Source: Paracoccus yeei ATCC BAA-599 (lineage in GTDB: Bacteria > Pseudomonadota > Alphaproteobacteria > Rhodobacterales > Rhodobacteraceae). Taken from it: a stretch of DNA of 64,000 nucleotides. Below the pieces are notes generated by a model. That model was not told where the DNA came from, did no database searches, and worked only from the letters and a program-made list of their open reading frames with translations. The stretch lies in the NCBI RefSeq assembly GCF_000622145.1, contig NZ_JHWH01000014.1:62001-126000 (forward strand), given 5' to 3'. Position 1 is the first letter of the stretch; each line of letters opens with the position of its first letter. This document shows, piece after piece, positions 17,916 to 26,705 of the stretch. The position numbers and the translations under genes were made by a program.

Positions 17916-19254
17916 CGGTCATGCCCTCGACCAGCAGGCTGGGAACCCTGGTCCCGCGCCAGTCGCGGGCGTCGTTCGCGGCGGTCAGGCGCATCAGCAT
18001 GTCGCGCAGGTTCCCGGCGATGGTACATTCGTTGACGGCATGGGTGATCTCGCCGTTCTCGACCCAGAAGCCGCCGGCGCCGCGCGAATAATCCCCCGTC
18101 GTCGCATTGATCGAGGCCCCCAGCATCGAGGTCACGACCAGCCCGCGCCCCATGTCGCGGATCAGCGCCTCGCGCGTTTGCGTCCCCTGGGTCAGGTCCA
18201 GGTTCGTCACCCCGGGGACCGGCGCGCTGCCGACCCCGCGCACCGCGTTCGCGGTCGAGGGCAGGCCCAGCTTGCGGCCCGTGGCCAGATCCAGCGTCCA
18301 GCCCTGCAGGACGCCGTCCCGGACCAGCGCGCGGTCGCGGGTCGCCAGCCCCTCGGCGTCGAACAGGCGCGATCCGCCCATGCGCGGCAGGTGCGGCAGT
18401 TCCACCAGGTCGAAGCCAGGCGGCAGCACCGGCTGGCCCAGGGCGTCGCGCAGCCAGCTTGCGCCCCGCGCGACCGCCGCGCCGTTCACCGCGCCCACCA
18501 GATGGCCGATCAGCCCGGCCGCCACGCGTTCGTCGTAAAGGATGGGAAAAGCGCCGGTCGGGGGCTTGCGCGCGCCGCGCCGCGCCACGGTGCGTTCGCC
18601 CGCCAGCCGGCCGATGGATTCGGGGTCCGGCATGTCGGACAGGTGGACGCGGGTCTCGCCCGCCCAGTCGCGCTCCATCCCGGTGCCTTCGCCGGTGATC
18701 GCGACGGTGGACAGGCTGTGGCCGGTGCGCCCGTAGCCGGCCTCAAACCCGTTCGAGGCCGCCAGCCACATGCGCCGCGCCGAATGCGCGGCCGAGGCGG
18801 ATTCCACCTTCGAGATGCCCTCGACCGCCAGCGCGGCGGCCTCGGCGCGCAGGGCGGCGTCCTGCAGGGCCTCGGGCCGGGGCTCGGGCGAGCCGTCGTA
18901 AAGATCCAGCGCGCTGCTGTCGGTCCGGTCGGTCAGCTGCGCCGGGTCGGCCAGCCCCAGCGTGTCGTCGACCGGCGCCTCGCGCGCCATGGCGACGGCG
19001 CGGGCGGCCATGTCGGCAATCGTGCGCCCCGCGTGGTCCGAGGCCGAGACGCAGGCCTGCCGCCCCGCGACCAGCACGCGCAGGCCGATTTCCACGCCCT
19101 CGGCCCGCTCGGCATGTTCCAGCTTGCCCGCCCGCACATCGACGGACACGGCGGCCGCCTCGACGGCGACGGCATCGGCCTGGTCGGCGCCGGCACGGCG
19201 GGCGGCGTCCAGAAGCTGCTGGGTCAGGGATTGCAGGCGGGCGAAGTCGGACAT
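17902..19254 (-). CDS. pmbA: TldD/PmbA family protein, PmbA (TldE) type
   Basis: 450 residues from ATG 19254 (MSDFARLQSLTQQLLDAA). It has the U62/PmbA architecture with a Gly-rich C-terminal half. There is no HExxxH zinc site, which marks it as the PmbA/TldE partner rather than the catalytic TldD subunit. The complex degrades unfolded peptides and matures some peptide antibiotics in enterobacteria. The conserved tail includes CTIAGNLRDMLMRLTAAND. No tldD is visible in the window. The upstream in-frame extension is not family-like. Confidence 0.9.
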   Translation of the reverse strand: MSDFARLQSLTQQLLDAARRAGADQADAVAVEAAAVSVDVRAGKLEHAERAEGVEIGLRVLVAGRQACVSASDHAGRTIADMAARAVAMAREAPVDDTLGLADPAQLTDRTDSSALDLYDGSPEPRPEALQDAALRAEAAALAVEGISKVESASAAHSARRMWLAASNGFEAGYGRTGHSLSTVAITGEGTGMERDWAGETRVHLSDMPDPESIGRLAGERTVARRGARKPPTGAFPILYDERVAAGLIGHLVGAVNGAAVARGASWLRDALGQPVLPPGFDLVELPHLPRMGGSRLFDAEGLATRDRALVRDGVLQGWTLDLATGRKLGLPSTANAVRGVGSAPVPGVTNLDLTQGTQTREALIRDMGRGLVVTSMLGASINATTGDYSRGAGGFWVENGEITHAVNECTIAGNLRDMLMRLTAANDARDWRGTRVPSLLVEGMTVAGA

Positions 19255-19349
19255 GGCGGAACCTTCAACGGAAAAGGCGCGGGACGGGCGGCGCAAGGCG
19301 CGCAAGACCCGCCCCTGCGGGGCGCGCGCGGCGGCGCGCCCGGCCGGGC

Positions 19350-20963
19350 TTACTTGATCTGCTGGCCGTTGGCAAAGACGGCGCCGCCCTCGCGGAACTC
19401 AAGGTCGGTGGTCATGCGGTCGGGCTCGCCCGCGACGGGCTTGGCGAACATCGCCAGCATCATGCGCACCATGCCCAACTGGTCCTGCGGGATCAGGCCC
19501 ATTTCGCCCAGGCTGTCGACCAGCGTGTTCACGCCCTGGTATTCGGCGTGGATGGTGCCGACCGGGGCCGTCTCCATGCTGCCGCCCGCCGGGGCCTTCA
19601 GGGCGCCGCTGGCGTTCAGCTTGGCGCCCAGCAGGTCCAGCGCGATCTGGTTGATCGACAGCTCGACCGGCTCGAAGGGCGACGGCGCGTCGGCCTCGGG
19701 GCCCGTCTCGGCCTCGGCCTGCGCCTCGGCGTCGTCGGCCGGGGCGTCGGGGGACACGCCCTCGGCCGTGGCGCCGTCGGTGTCGTCGGCGGGCGGAGGC
19801 TCGGCCGTGGCCTTGGCGGCGTCGAACAGGTTCTCCGTCACCGTCATCAGCCCGGTCAGGTCGATGTCGAGCGAGGCGGGCGTGCGCGGCAGCTTCGACT
19901 GCGGGTCGAACATGGCCCATAGCTCGTCGCCGATGGTCAGCCCGGCCAGGGTATAGGCCAGCTTGAAGGGCTGGGGCGCATCGGCCTTGCTGACCGGCAG
20001 CTGCATGTCAAAGCTGGTGCTGTCGAAGCCGTAGCGCACCGGCATCGGCATCTGCGGCGAGACGACGTCGACCGAGACCCCGTCCGAGGCCACCTGATAG
20101 CCCAGGCCGTCGCGCGACAGACTGAAGCCCACGTCGAACCCCCGGCCCTGATACTTGCCCGAGCCGCTGGTCGGCTGGCCTTCCTCGGTCCCGGCAAAGG
20201 CGAATTCGCCGCTGATCGGCCCGCCCTTGAGCATCCCGTCCATGGCCAGCCCCGCCTCGAGCGCGGCGGCCATCTGGCTTTCCAGATCGGCGGCGGAGCC
20301 CGCGCCCGACAGGGTGCCCCGCGTCTCGAGCGCGTCGAGCTTGCCCGACAGGCTGAACTGGTCGCCGTTCTCGCCCGTCATCTGCGCCTTGTAGTCGATG
20401 GCGCCGGTGGTCATGTCGTAGTCGTACTTGCGCGGCGCGCCCTGGGCCGCGTGGAACCGGCCCTTGCTGTCGGCGATGCCCACGGTGATCGGCAGCGGCG
20501 TTTCGACCCCGTCCGAGGTCATCCTTTCCGTCTCGATGCGGATCGTCGGATAGTCGAACTGGTGGGTCATGTCCTCGGGCGCGCCCGAGGTGACGATGCT
20601 GTTGCCGGGCATGGCGATGGTCGCGGGCACCTCATAGGGGCCGGATTCGGGCTCGGTGCCGCTGACGATCAGCTGCATCTGGTCGGAAAACACCGTCTTA
20701 ACGGTGCCGTCGCCCTGGTCGGTCAGGGCGATGCTGGGCACCGACATGGTCATGCGTCCTTCGGGCGTGCCGCCGGCAAAGACCACGTCGGTCAGCGTCA
20801 GGGTCGAGCCGTCCTTGCTGCGCCCGCCTTCGGTCACCGAATAGCCCATGGTCTGGTAGTAGTCGATCCAGGACTGCATGACCTGTTCCGGTGTCACGTC
20901 GGCAAGCGCCGGCGCGGTCATCGCCGCCAGCGCCAGTGCAGAGCTTGTCAGTCGGAGGGTCAT
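19350..20963 (-). CDS. DUF2125 domain-containing secreted protein
   Basis: 537 residues with a clear signal peptide (LRLTSSALALAAMTAPALA). The body is beta-rich and begins DVTPEQVMQSWIDYYQTMGY, which I recognise as the DUF2125 family common in Rhodobacteraceae; function is unknown. A Pro/Asp/Glu/Ala low-complexity linker at about residues 385-430 separates two folded parts. ATG 20963 follows an overlapping out-of-frame ATG by five bases. The gene diverges from the crotonase gene across an 85-bp spacer. Confidence 0.82.
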   Translation of the reverse strand: MTLRLTSSALALAAMTAPALADVTPEQVMQSWIDYYQTMGYSVTEGGRSKDGSTLTLTDVVFAGGTPEGRMTMSVPSIALTDQGDGTVKTVFSDQMQLIVSGTEPESGPYEVPATIAMPGNSIVTSGAPEDMTHQFDYPTIRIETERMTSDGVETPLPITVGIADSKGRFHAAQGAPRKYDYDMTTGAIDYKAQMTGENGDQFSLSGKLDALETRGTLSGAGSAADLESQMAAALEAGLAMDGMLKGGPISGEFAFAGTEEGQPTSGSGKYQGRGFDVGFSLSRDGLGYQVASDGVSVDVVSPQMPMPVRYGFDSTSFDMQLPVSKADAPQPFKLAYTLAGLTIGDELWAMFDPQSKLPRTPASLDIDLTGLMTVTENLFDAAKATAEPPPADDTDGATAEGVSPDAPADDAEAQAEAETGPEADAPSPFEPVELSINQIALDLLGAKLNASGALKAPAGGSMETAPVGTIHAEYQGVNTLVDSLGEMGLIPQDQLGMVRMMLAMFAKPVAGEPDRMTTDLEFREGGAVFANGQQIK

Positions 20964-21048
20964 GTCATTACCTTTCCTGGAAACGCGCCTTTGGGCCAAT
21001 GGTAAGGCGTTTTGCCACAGCCCCGTTCCCGCCGAAAGGAGAGATGAC

Positions 21049-21735
21049 ATGATCCTGAACGAAATGACCGGCGGCCTGGGAAAAATCACCCTGGCACGGC
21101 CGGAAAAGGCCAATGCCCTGACCCGCGCCATGCTGCGGGACCTGCTGGCTGCGCTGGAGGCGATGGCGGCGGACCCCGGCCTGCGCGGGCTGATCCTGAC
21201 CGGGGCGGGGTCGGTGTTCTCGGCCGGCGCGGACCTTGACGAGGCGCGCGCCGGGCTTGCCACCGCCCCGGAATGGGAGCGGCTGTCCGCGCGCCTGGCC
21301 GCGATGCCCTGCCTGACGGTCGCGGCGCTGAACGGCACCGTGGCCGGCGGGGCGATGGGCATGGTGCTGGCCTGCGACATCCGGCTGGCGGTGCCGGGGG
21401 CGCGGGTGTTCTACCCGGTGATGCGGCTTGGCTATCTGCCGCAGCCAAGCGACCCGGGCCGCCTGGCGGCGCTGGTCGGCCCGGCCCGGGCCGCCATGAT
21501 CCTGATGGCCGGGCAGAAGATCGCGGCCGAGGAGGCCTTGGCCTGGGGCCTCGTGGACCGGCTGGTCCCGGCCGACGCGCTGCTGGCCGCGGCCGAGGCG
21601 CTGTGTGCCGATGCCCTGGCGGCGGCGCCGGGCCATGCCAGCGCGATCAAGGCGATGCTGGCGCAGGGGGCGGGGGGCGTTGGCCCCCCCCCCCCCCGGT
21701 GCGGCGTTCCCCCCAGGGTATTTGGAAAACGGTGA
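21049..21735 (+). CDS. Enoyl-CoA hydratase/isomerase family (crotonase) protein, unusual C-terminus
   Basis: 228 residues, shorter than typical 255-265-residue crotonases. The oxyanion-hole segments are present: FSAGADLDEAR at about 64-74 and NGTVAGGAMGMVLACDIRLA at about 97-116. The position usually occupied by a catalytic Glu in a PE-x-x-x-G motif reads YPVMRLGYLP, so hydratase activity is uncertain. The last 15-20 residues are encoded by a C-rich intergenic-type element with a 14-C run, so the natural end may be different. An SD-like AAGGAGAG precedes ATG 21049. It diverges from the DUF2125 gene and converges on ahcY. Confidence 0.8.
   Translation: MILNEMTGGLGKITLARPEKANALTRAMLRDLLAALEAMAADPGLRGLILTGAGSVFSAGADLDEARAGLATAPEWERLSARLAAMPCLTVAALNGTVAGGAMGMVLACDIRLAVPGARVFYPVMRLGYLPQPSDPGRLAALVGPARAAMILMAGQKIAAEEALAWGLVDRLVPADALLAAAEALCADALAAAPGHASAIKAMLAQGAGGVGPPPPRCGVPPRVFGKR
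21684..21731. repeat. Poly-C tract plus CCCCAGGGTATTTGGAAAAC element
   Basis: A 14-base C run (21684-21697) is followed by GTTCCCCCCAGGGTATTTGG and AAAACGGTGAG. The same kind of sequence recurs in gene-end spacers of Rhodobacteraceae genomes (from memory, not checked). Here it overlaps the 3' end of the crotonase gene. On the minus strand, ACGG-CTCTCA-CCGTTTT could be a weak terminator for ahcY. Confidence 0.6.
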
Positions 21736-21741
21736 GAGCCG

Positions 21742-23133
21742 TCAGTAGCGGTAATGTTCGGGCTTGAAGGGGCCTTCGGGGGTCACGCCGATATAGGCGG
21801 CCTGTTCGGCCGAAAGCCGGGTCAGCTTGACGCCGATCCGGTCCAGGTGCAGGCGGGCGACCTTTTCGTCCAGGTGCTTGGGCAGGATGTAGACGCCGGG
21901 CTGATAGTCGTCGCCGCGCACCCACAGCTCGATCTGCGCCAGCACCTGGTTGGTGAAGCTGGCCGACATCACGAAGCTGGGATGGCCGGTGGCGTTGCCG
22001 AGGTTCAAGAGCCGCCCTTCCGAAAGCAGGATGATGCGGTTGCCCGAGGGCATCTCGATCAGGTCCACCTGGTCCTTGACGTTGGTCCACTTGTGGTTCT
22101 TCAGCGCCGCGACCTGGATTTCATTGTCGAAATGGCCGATGTTGCCGACGATGGCCATGTCCTTCATCTCGCGCATGTGCTCGATGCGGATCACGTCGCG
22201 GTTCCCGGTGGTGGTCACGAAGATGTCGGCGGTCGAGACGACATCCTCAAGCAGCACGACCTCGAACCCGTCCATCGCGGCCTGCAGCGCGCAGATCGGG
22301 TCGACCTCGGTGACCTTCACCCGGGCGCCGGCGCCGCGCAGGCTGGCGGCCGAGCCCTTGCCCACGTCGCCATAGCCGCAGACGACCGCGACCTTGCCCG
22401 CCATCATCGTGTCGGTGGCGCGGCGGATGCCGTCCACCAGCGATTCCTTGCAGCCGTACTTGTTGTCGAACTTCGACTTGGTGACGCTGTCGTTCACGTT
22501 GATCGCCGGGAAGGGCAGCAGGCCGCGCTTGTGCAGGTCGTAAAGCCGGTGGACCCCGGTGGTGGTTTCCTCGCTGACGCCGCGGATCGCGTCGCGCTGG
22601 GCGGTGAACCAGCCCGGCGAGGCGGCCAGGCGGCGCCTGATCTGCGCGAACAGCGCCTCCTCCTCCTCGCTGGTCGGAACCTCGATCAGCCCGGTCTCGC
22701 CCGCCTCGACGCGCGCGCCCAGCAGGACATACATGGTGGCGTCGCCGCCGTCGTCCAGGATCATGTTCGCGGGCCCGCCGTCGAACTGGAAGATCCGGTC
22801 GGTATAGGACCAGTATTCGGGCAGCGTCTCGCCCTTGATGGCAAAGACCGGGATGCCGGCCGCCGCGATCGCCGCCGCCGCGTGGTCCTGGGTCGAGAAG
22901 ATGTTGCACGATGCCCAGCGCACCTCGGCGCCCAGCGCCACCAGGGTCTCGATCAGCACGGCGGTCTGGATCGTCATGTGCAGCGAGCCGGCGATACGCG
23001 CGCCGGCCAGGGGCTTGGCTTCGCCGTATTCCGCCCGCAGCGCCATCAGCCCGGGCATTTCGGTTTCGGCGATGTCGAGTTCCTTGCGGCCGTAATCGGC
23101 CAGCGAGATGTCTTTGATGATGTGGTCGGTCAT
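21742..23133 (-). CDS. ahcY: Adenosylhomocysteinase
   Basis: 463 residues. It hydrolyses S-adenosylhomocysteine to adenosine and homocysteine using bound NAD, relieving product inhibition of methyltransferases such as Pcm. The N-terminal [20 protein letters not shown], the substrate-site [17 protein letters not shown], the NAD-binding [18 protein letters not shown] and the C-terminal EHYRY end are all present. The length is typical of the bacterial form carrying a ~40-residue insert. Its 3' end faces the crotonase gene across only 6 bp. Confidence 0.97.
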   Translation of the reverse strand: MTDHIIKDISLADYGRKELDIAETEMPGLMALRAEYGEAKPLAGARIAGSLHMTIQTAVLIETLVALGAEVRWASCNIFSTQDHAAAAIAAAGIPVFAIKGETLPEYWSYTDRIFQFDGGPANMILDDGGDATMYVLLGARVEAGETGLIEVPTSEEEEALFAQIRRRLAASPGWFTAQRDAIRGVSEETTTGVHRLYDLHKRGLLPFPAINVNDSVTKSKFDNKYGCKESLVDGIRRATDTMMAGKVAVVCGYGDVGKGSAASLRGAGARVKVTEVDPICALQAAMDGFEVVLLEDVVSTADIFVTTTGNRDVIRIEHMREMKDMAIVGNIGHFDNEIQVAALKNHKWTNVKDQVDLIEMPSGNRIILLSEGRLLNLGNATGHPSFVMSASFTNQVLAQIELWVRGDDYQPGVYILPKHLDEKVARLHLDRIGVKLTRLSAEQAAYIGVTPEGPFKPEHYRY

Positions 23134-23200
23134 GGCGGCCTCAAGGGGAAAGTTGCGGGCGCCATATCACCTGCGGCCCTGCGGCGCAAATCGGCGCCGG

Positions 23201-23638
23201 TCAGCGCAGCAGGCCCACGCGGGTGAAATAAGCGTCCGGGCTGGTGCCGTCGCGAAACCCGATCCCCGAGGCGATGACGCAGCTGGTGGCGTCGGGCCGT
23301 TCCAGCACCACGGTCCAGGTGCCCATCAGCACCGAACCCCAAAGCGCCGTGTCACGCCCGTTCGAGGCGACGCGCTCTTCCTCGAAGTCATGGCGCAGGC
23401 TGGTCTCGATCTCGGCATCGGGGGCGCACCAGGGCTGGTCGGCGGCCGCCTGGTCCGAGGTGGGCAGATCGCGCGCCATGTCGCGGACGGCGCGGGGGTC
23501 CATGCCCTGGACGGCGGACCAGCCGCGCGGGTTCGCAGCGTTTTCGTCGCGCGAGGTGATCGTGGCGCCGGCGGGGGCCGCCTGTGCGGCGATCAGGGCG
23601 GTGGCGGCAAGGGCCGCGCGGAGGGTGTGGTGCAACAT
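23201..23638 (-). CDS. Secreted hypothetical protein
   Basis: 145 residues. A signal peptide (ALAATALIAAQAAPAGA) is followed by a short acidic domain with two Cys (WCAPDAE and TSCVIASG), which could form a periplasmic disulphide. I do not recognise a named family. It is upstream of ahcY on the same strand (67-bp gap) and diverges from glucokinase. A GGAAC-N17-GGTT element on the minus strand (23701-23676) sits about 38 bp before its ATG, at a fitting promoter distance. Confidence 0.7.
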   Translation of the reverse strand: MLHHTLRAALAATALIAAQAAPAGATITSRDENAANPRGWSAVQGMDPRAVRDMARDLPTSDQAAADQPWCAPDAEIETSLRHDFEEERVASNGRDTALWGSVLMGTWTVVLERPDATSCVIASGIGFRDGTSPDAYFTRVGLLR

Positions 23639-23673
23639 CTTTGCAACCTTTCGCTTTCGCTCAAGTCGTCAGG

Positions 23674-23701
23674 GGAACCCCCGGGCGACAGGGCGGGTTC
23701 C
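23674..23701. promoter_or_regulatory. Symmetric GGAAC-N17-GGTT element, readable both ways (candidate EcfG-type promoters)
   Basis: Plus strand: GGAAC 23674-23678, 17 nt, GGTT 23696-23699, toward glucokinase. Minus strand: GGAAC 23701-23697, 17 nt, GGTT 23679-23676, toward the secreted hypothetical gene. The two readings arise from one inverted repeat (GGAACCC with GGGTTCC), so they are not independent. EcfG sigma factors of Alphaproteobacteria recognise GGAAC-N16/17-CGTT-like sites. A plain protein-binding palindrome is the alternative. Confidence 0.4.
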
Positions 23702-23791
23702 GCGAAACCTCCCCGGGGGCGCCGGAGGGGCGCGCTGGCACAGGGCGCGAGGATGGCCTAGACAGAGGCCGGGACGGCAGAGGAGTGGGTG

Positions 23792-24718
23792 ATGGCGATC
23801 ATGCTGGCGGACGTGGGCGGGACCAATGCGCGGCTGGCGCTGGCCCGGGTGGACACCGGCATCGACCCCGGCAGCATCGCTCGGTTCCGCGGCGAGGCGC
23901 ATGCCGATTTCGACAGCGTGGTGCGCCTGTTCCTGGAACGCGCGGGCAACCCCCGGATCGAGGCGGTCTGCGTCGCCGTCGCCGGGCCCGTGACCGGGGG
24001 CCAGGCCCGGCTGACGAACCGCGACTGGTCCTTTTCCGAACAGCGGCTGCGCGACCTGACCGGCGCCGGCCGGGCGCGGCTGATCAACGACCTGATCGCG
24101 CTGGGCTATGCGACGCCGGCGCTCTCGGGCGAGGCGGCGGGTTTCCTGACCGATCCGCCCCCGGCGGGCGGGCGCAACGGCCAGCGGCTGGTGGTGAACG
24201 CGGGCACCGGCTTCAACGTCTGCGCGGTCAAGGTCCTGCCCGGCGGCGGCATCGCCTGCCTCGAGGCAGAGGAGGGCCACACCCGGCTGCCGGTCTCGGT
24301 CGCGGCTCCGCTGGCGCAGGCGCTGGGCGCGCGCGCCGCCCCCCTTGATTCGGTCGAAGAGCTGTTCGCGGGTCGCGGCCTTGCCCGACTGCACGCCCTT
24401 CTGGCCGATACGGCCATAGAGCCGGCCGAGGCCGTGGTCGAGGCGGCGGGCCGGGGCGATGCGGCGGCGGGCGCGACGCTCGATCTTTATGCGCGGCTGT
24501 TCGGGCTGATCTGCCGCGAACTCGCGCTGCGCTTCATGCCGCTTGACGGGATGTTCCTGGCCGGCAGCGTCGCCCGCAGCGCGACCCAGCGCCTTGATAT
24601 CTTTCAGGCGGCCTTCCGGTCCGATCCGCTGATGGCGCAGATCGTGGCGGCGGTGCCGGTGGGGGTGATCCGCGACGACATGGCGGCGCTGCATGGCTGC
24701 CTGGCCGCGATCGCGTGA
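23792..24718 (+). CDS. glk: Glucokinase
   Basis: 308 residues of the E. coli Glk-type hexokinase fold, phosphorylating glucose with ATP in the cytosol. The N-terminal ADVGGTNARLAL holds the phosphate-binding loop, VNAGTGFNVCAVK the second phosphate loop, and EAEEGHTRLP the sugar-contacting Glu-Glu-Gly-His. A GTG lies just before the ATG, but CAGAGGAG at 23778-23785 is spaced 6 nt from ATG 23792, which I take as the start. The gene is divergent from the secreted hypothetical gene and followed by tamA. Confidence 0.92.
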   Translation: MAIMLADVGGTNARLALARVDTGIDPGSIARFRGEAHADFDSVVRLFLERAGNPRIEAVCVAVAGPVTGGQARLTNRDWSFSEQRLRDLTGAGRARLINDLIALGYATPALSGEAAGFLTDPPPAGGRNGQRLVVNAGTGFNVCAVKVLPGGGIACLEAEEGHTRLPVSVAAPLAQALGARAAPLDSVEELFAGRGLARLHALLADTAIEPAEAVVEAAGRGDAAAGATLDLYARLFGLICRELALRFMPLDGMFLAGSVARSATQRLDIFQAAFRSDPLMAQIVAAVPVGVIRDDMAALHGCLAAIA

Positions 24719-24809
24719 AAAATCCCCGCGGACACGCCCGGGCGCTGGATTTTGCCCCGCCCACCTGCAAGACTGCCATCAAAACCGCCAGAACAGGGCA
24801 GGAGCAGGC

Positions 24810-26705
24810 ATGAGAACGATCATGAAGGCGGGCGCCGCCGCCGCTTTCATCCTGGGGACGGGTGCCGGGGTGGTCCTGGCGCAATCCTCGGGGTCGGGCT
24901 CGTCGGCCTCCTCGCCGTTTTCGGGCCTGTTCGGGGGCGCGAAGGGGAACGAAGGCTCGCCCATAGACCTGGATTTCGCCATCGCGGGCGGCGACGATTC
25001 TCTTATGTCCCAGATCCGGGCCACCTCGCTTCTGGCCAGCGCCCAGGACGAGGGGCGGGTGACCGGCCAGGACCTGCTGGCGGCGGCGCGGGGCGATTAC
25101 GCCCGCATCCTGGGCGTGCTCTATGACAACGGCTATTACTCGGTCGTCATCAACATCACGCTCGACGGGGTCGAGGCCGCCCAGATCGCGCCCCTGGACG
25201 CGCCGCAGGTGGTGCGCCGCGTCGCGGTCGCGGTCCAGCCGGGGCCCCGATTCCGTTACAGCCGGGCCGACATCGCGCCGGTGGCACCGGGGACCGAACT
25301 GCCGGCCGACTATCACCGCGGCGCCATCGCGCGGACGGGCGAGATGCGCTCGGCCGCGACCTCGGCGGTCGAGGGCTGGCGCGACGTGGGCCATGCCAAG
25401 GCCGAGGTCGCCCGCACCGACATCGAGGCCGACCACGCCACGAACCTGATCGACAGCCGCATCCTGCTGGCCCCCGGCCCCACGCTGCGCTTCGGCGAAC
25501 TGACCATCCGCGGCTATCAGCGCATGGACCCGCGCCGGCTGCGCAAGATCGCGGGCTTCCCCGAGGGCGAGCGGTTCGACCCCGAAAAGCTCGAGGACGT
25601 GCGCAAGCGCCTGCGCCGCTCGGGCGTTTTCTCGGCCATCACGCTGACCGAAGCGGATGCCATCGGCCCGGACAACACGCTGGACGTGGACCTGCTGGTC
25701 GCCGAACAAAAGCTGCGCCGGATCGGTGGCGGCTTTGAATATTCCACCACCGACGGGCTGGGGCTGACCGGCTACTGGATACACCGCAACCTGCTGCGCG
25801 GCGGCGAACGGCTGCGCGTCGACGCGGGCGTGTCCGACATCGGCGGCGACACCGGGCGCGACTACAACCTGGGCGTCCGGCTGGACCGCCCGGCCACCAT
25901 CACCGCCGACACCACCGGCTATCTGCTGGCCGAGGTGAAAAGCGAGCAGGAAGAGGACTACGACCTCAAGTCCGGGACCTTCGGCCTGGGCTTCACCTGG
26001 CTGCCCAGCGACGAACTGACCGCCGACATCGCGCTGCAATACCGCGCGCTGCGGGTGGAGGACGACGCCGGGCAGACCGACTTCCGCCTGTTCGCGCTGC
26101 CCGCCTCGATCACCTGGGACCAGCGCGACGACAAGACGGACGCCAAGCACGGCTACTGGCTGTCGGGGCAGGTGACGCCCTTTGTCGGGCTGCAGGACGA
26201 AACCGGCTCGGGCGCGCAGATCGTGGCCGAGGGGCGGCGCTATGCCAGCTTCGGACGCGACGACCGCTTCACGCTGGCGGGCCGCGCCCGTCTGGGCACC
26301 GTCGTCGGCCCCGATATCGACGAAACGCCGCGCGACTACCTGTTCTATTCGGGCGGCGGCGGCACCGTGCGCGGCCATTCCTTCGAATCGCTGGGCGTCG
26401 AGGTGATCCCCGGCCCCGACGGCCCGGTCAAGACCGGCGGCATGTCCATCGCCACCGTGACCGCCGAGGCCCGCATCCAGGTCCGCGAACGCATCGGCCT
26501 GGCGCTGTTCGCCGATGCCGGCCGGGTGTGGGAGGAAGAGGGCTTTTCCGGCGGCAGCGGCTGGCAGGCGGGCGCGGGCGCGGGGGTGCGCTATCGCACG
26601 CCCATCGGGCCGCTGCGCTTCGACATCGCCGCCCCCGTCGGCGGGGGCGATGACAGCGACGATTCCGGCGTGCAGGTCTATATCGGTCTGGGGCAGGCGT
26701 TCTGA
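24810..26705 (+). CDS. tamA: TamA-like outer membrane translocation/assembly protein
   Basis: 631 residues from ATG 24810, preceded by an AGGAG-like SD. A signal peptide (AAAAFILGTGAGVVLAQ) is followed by a Ser/Gly-rich linker, POTRA repeats through about residue 300 (with FGELTIRGYQRMDPRRLRKI) and a 16-strand Omp85 barrel. The conserved GGGGTVRGHSFESLG loop contains the VRG-type motif that reaches into the barrel. TamA and TamB link outer and inner membranes for autotransporter assembly and phospholipid trafficking. Its stop shares one base with the tamB start. Confidence 0.93.
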   Translation: MRTIMKAGAAAAFILGTGAGVVLAQSSGSGSSASSPFSGLFGGAKGNEGSPIDLDFAIAGGDDSLMSQIRATSLLASAQDEGRVTGQDLLAAARGDYARILGVLYDNGYYSVVINITLDGVEAAQIAPLDAPQVVRRVAVAVQPGPRFRYSRADIAPVAPGTELPADYHRGAIARTGEMRSAATSAVEGWRDVGHAKAEVARTDIEADHATNLIDSRILLAPGPTLRFGELTIRGYQRMDPRRLRKIAGFPEGERFDPEKLEDVRKRLRRSGVFSAITLTEADAIGPDNTLDVDLLVAEQKLRRIGGGFEYSTTDGLGLTGYWIHRNLLRGGERLRVDAGVSDIGGDTGRDYNLGVRLDRPATITADTTGYLLAEVKSEQEEDYDLKSGTFGLGFTWLPSDELTADIALQYRALRVEDDAGQTDFRLFALPASITWDQRDDKTDAKHGYWLSGQVTPFVGLQDETGSGAQIVAEGRRYASFGRDDRFTLAGRARLGTVVGPDIDETPRDYLFYSGGGGTVRGHSFESLGVEVIPGPDGPVKTGGMSIATVTAEARIQVRERIGLALFADAGRVWEEEGFSGGSGWQAGAGAGVRYRTPIGPLRFDIAAPVGGGDDSDDSGVQVYIGLGQAF

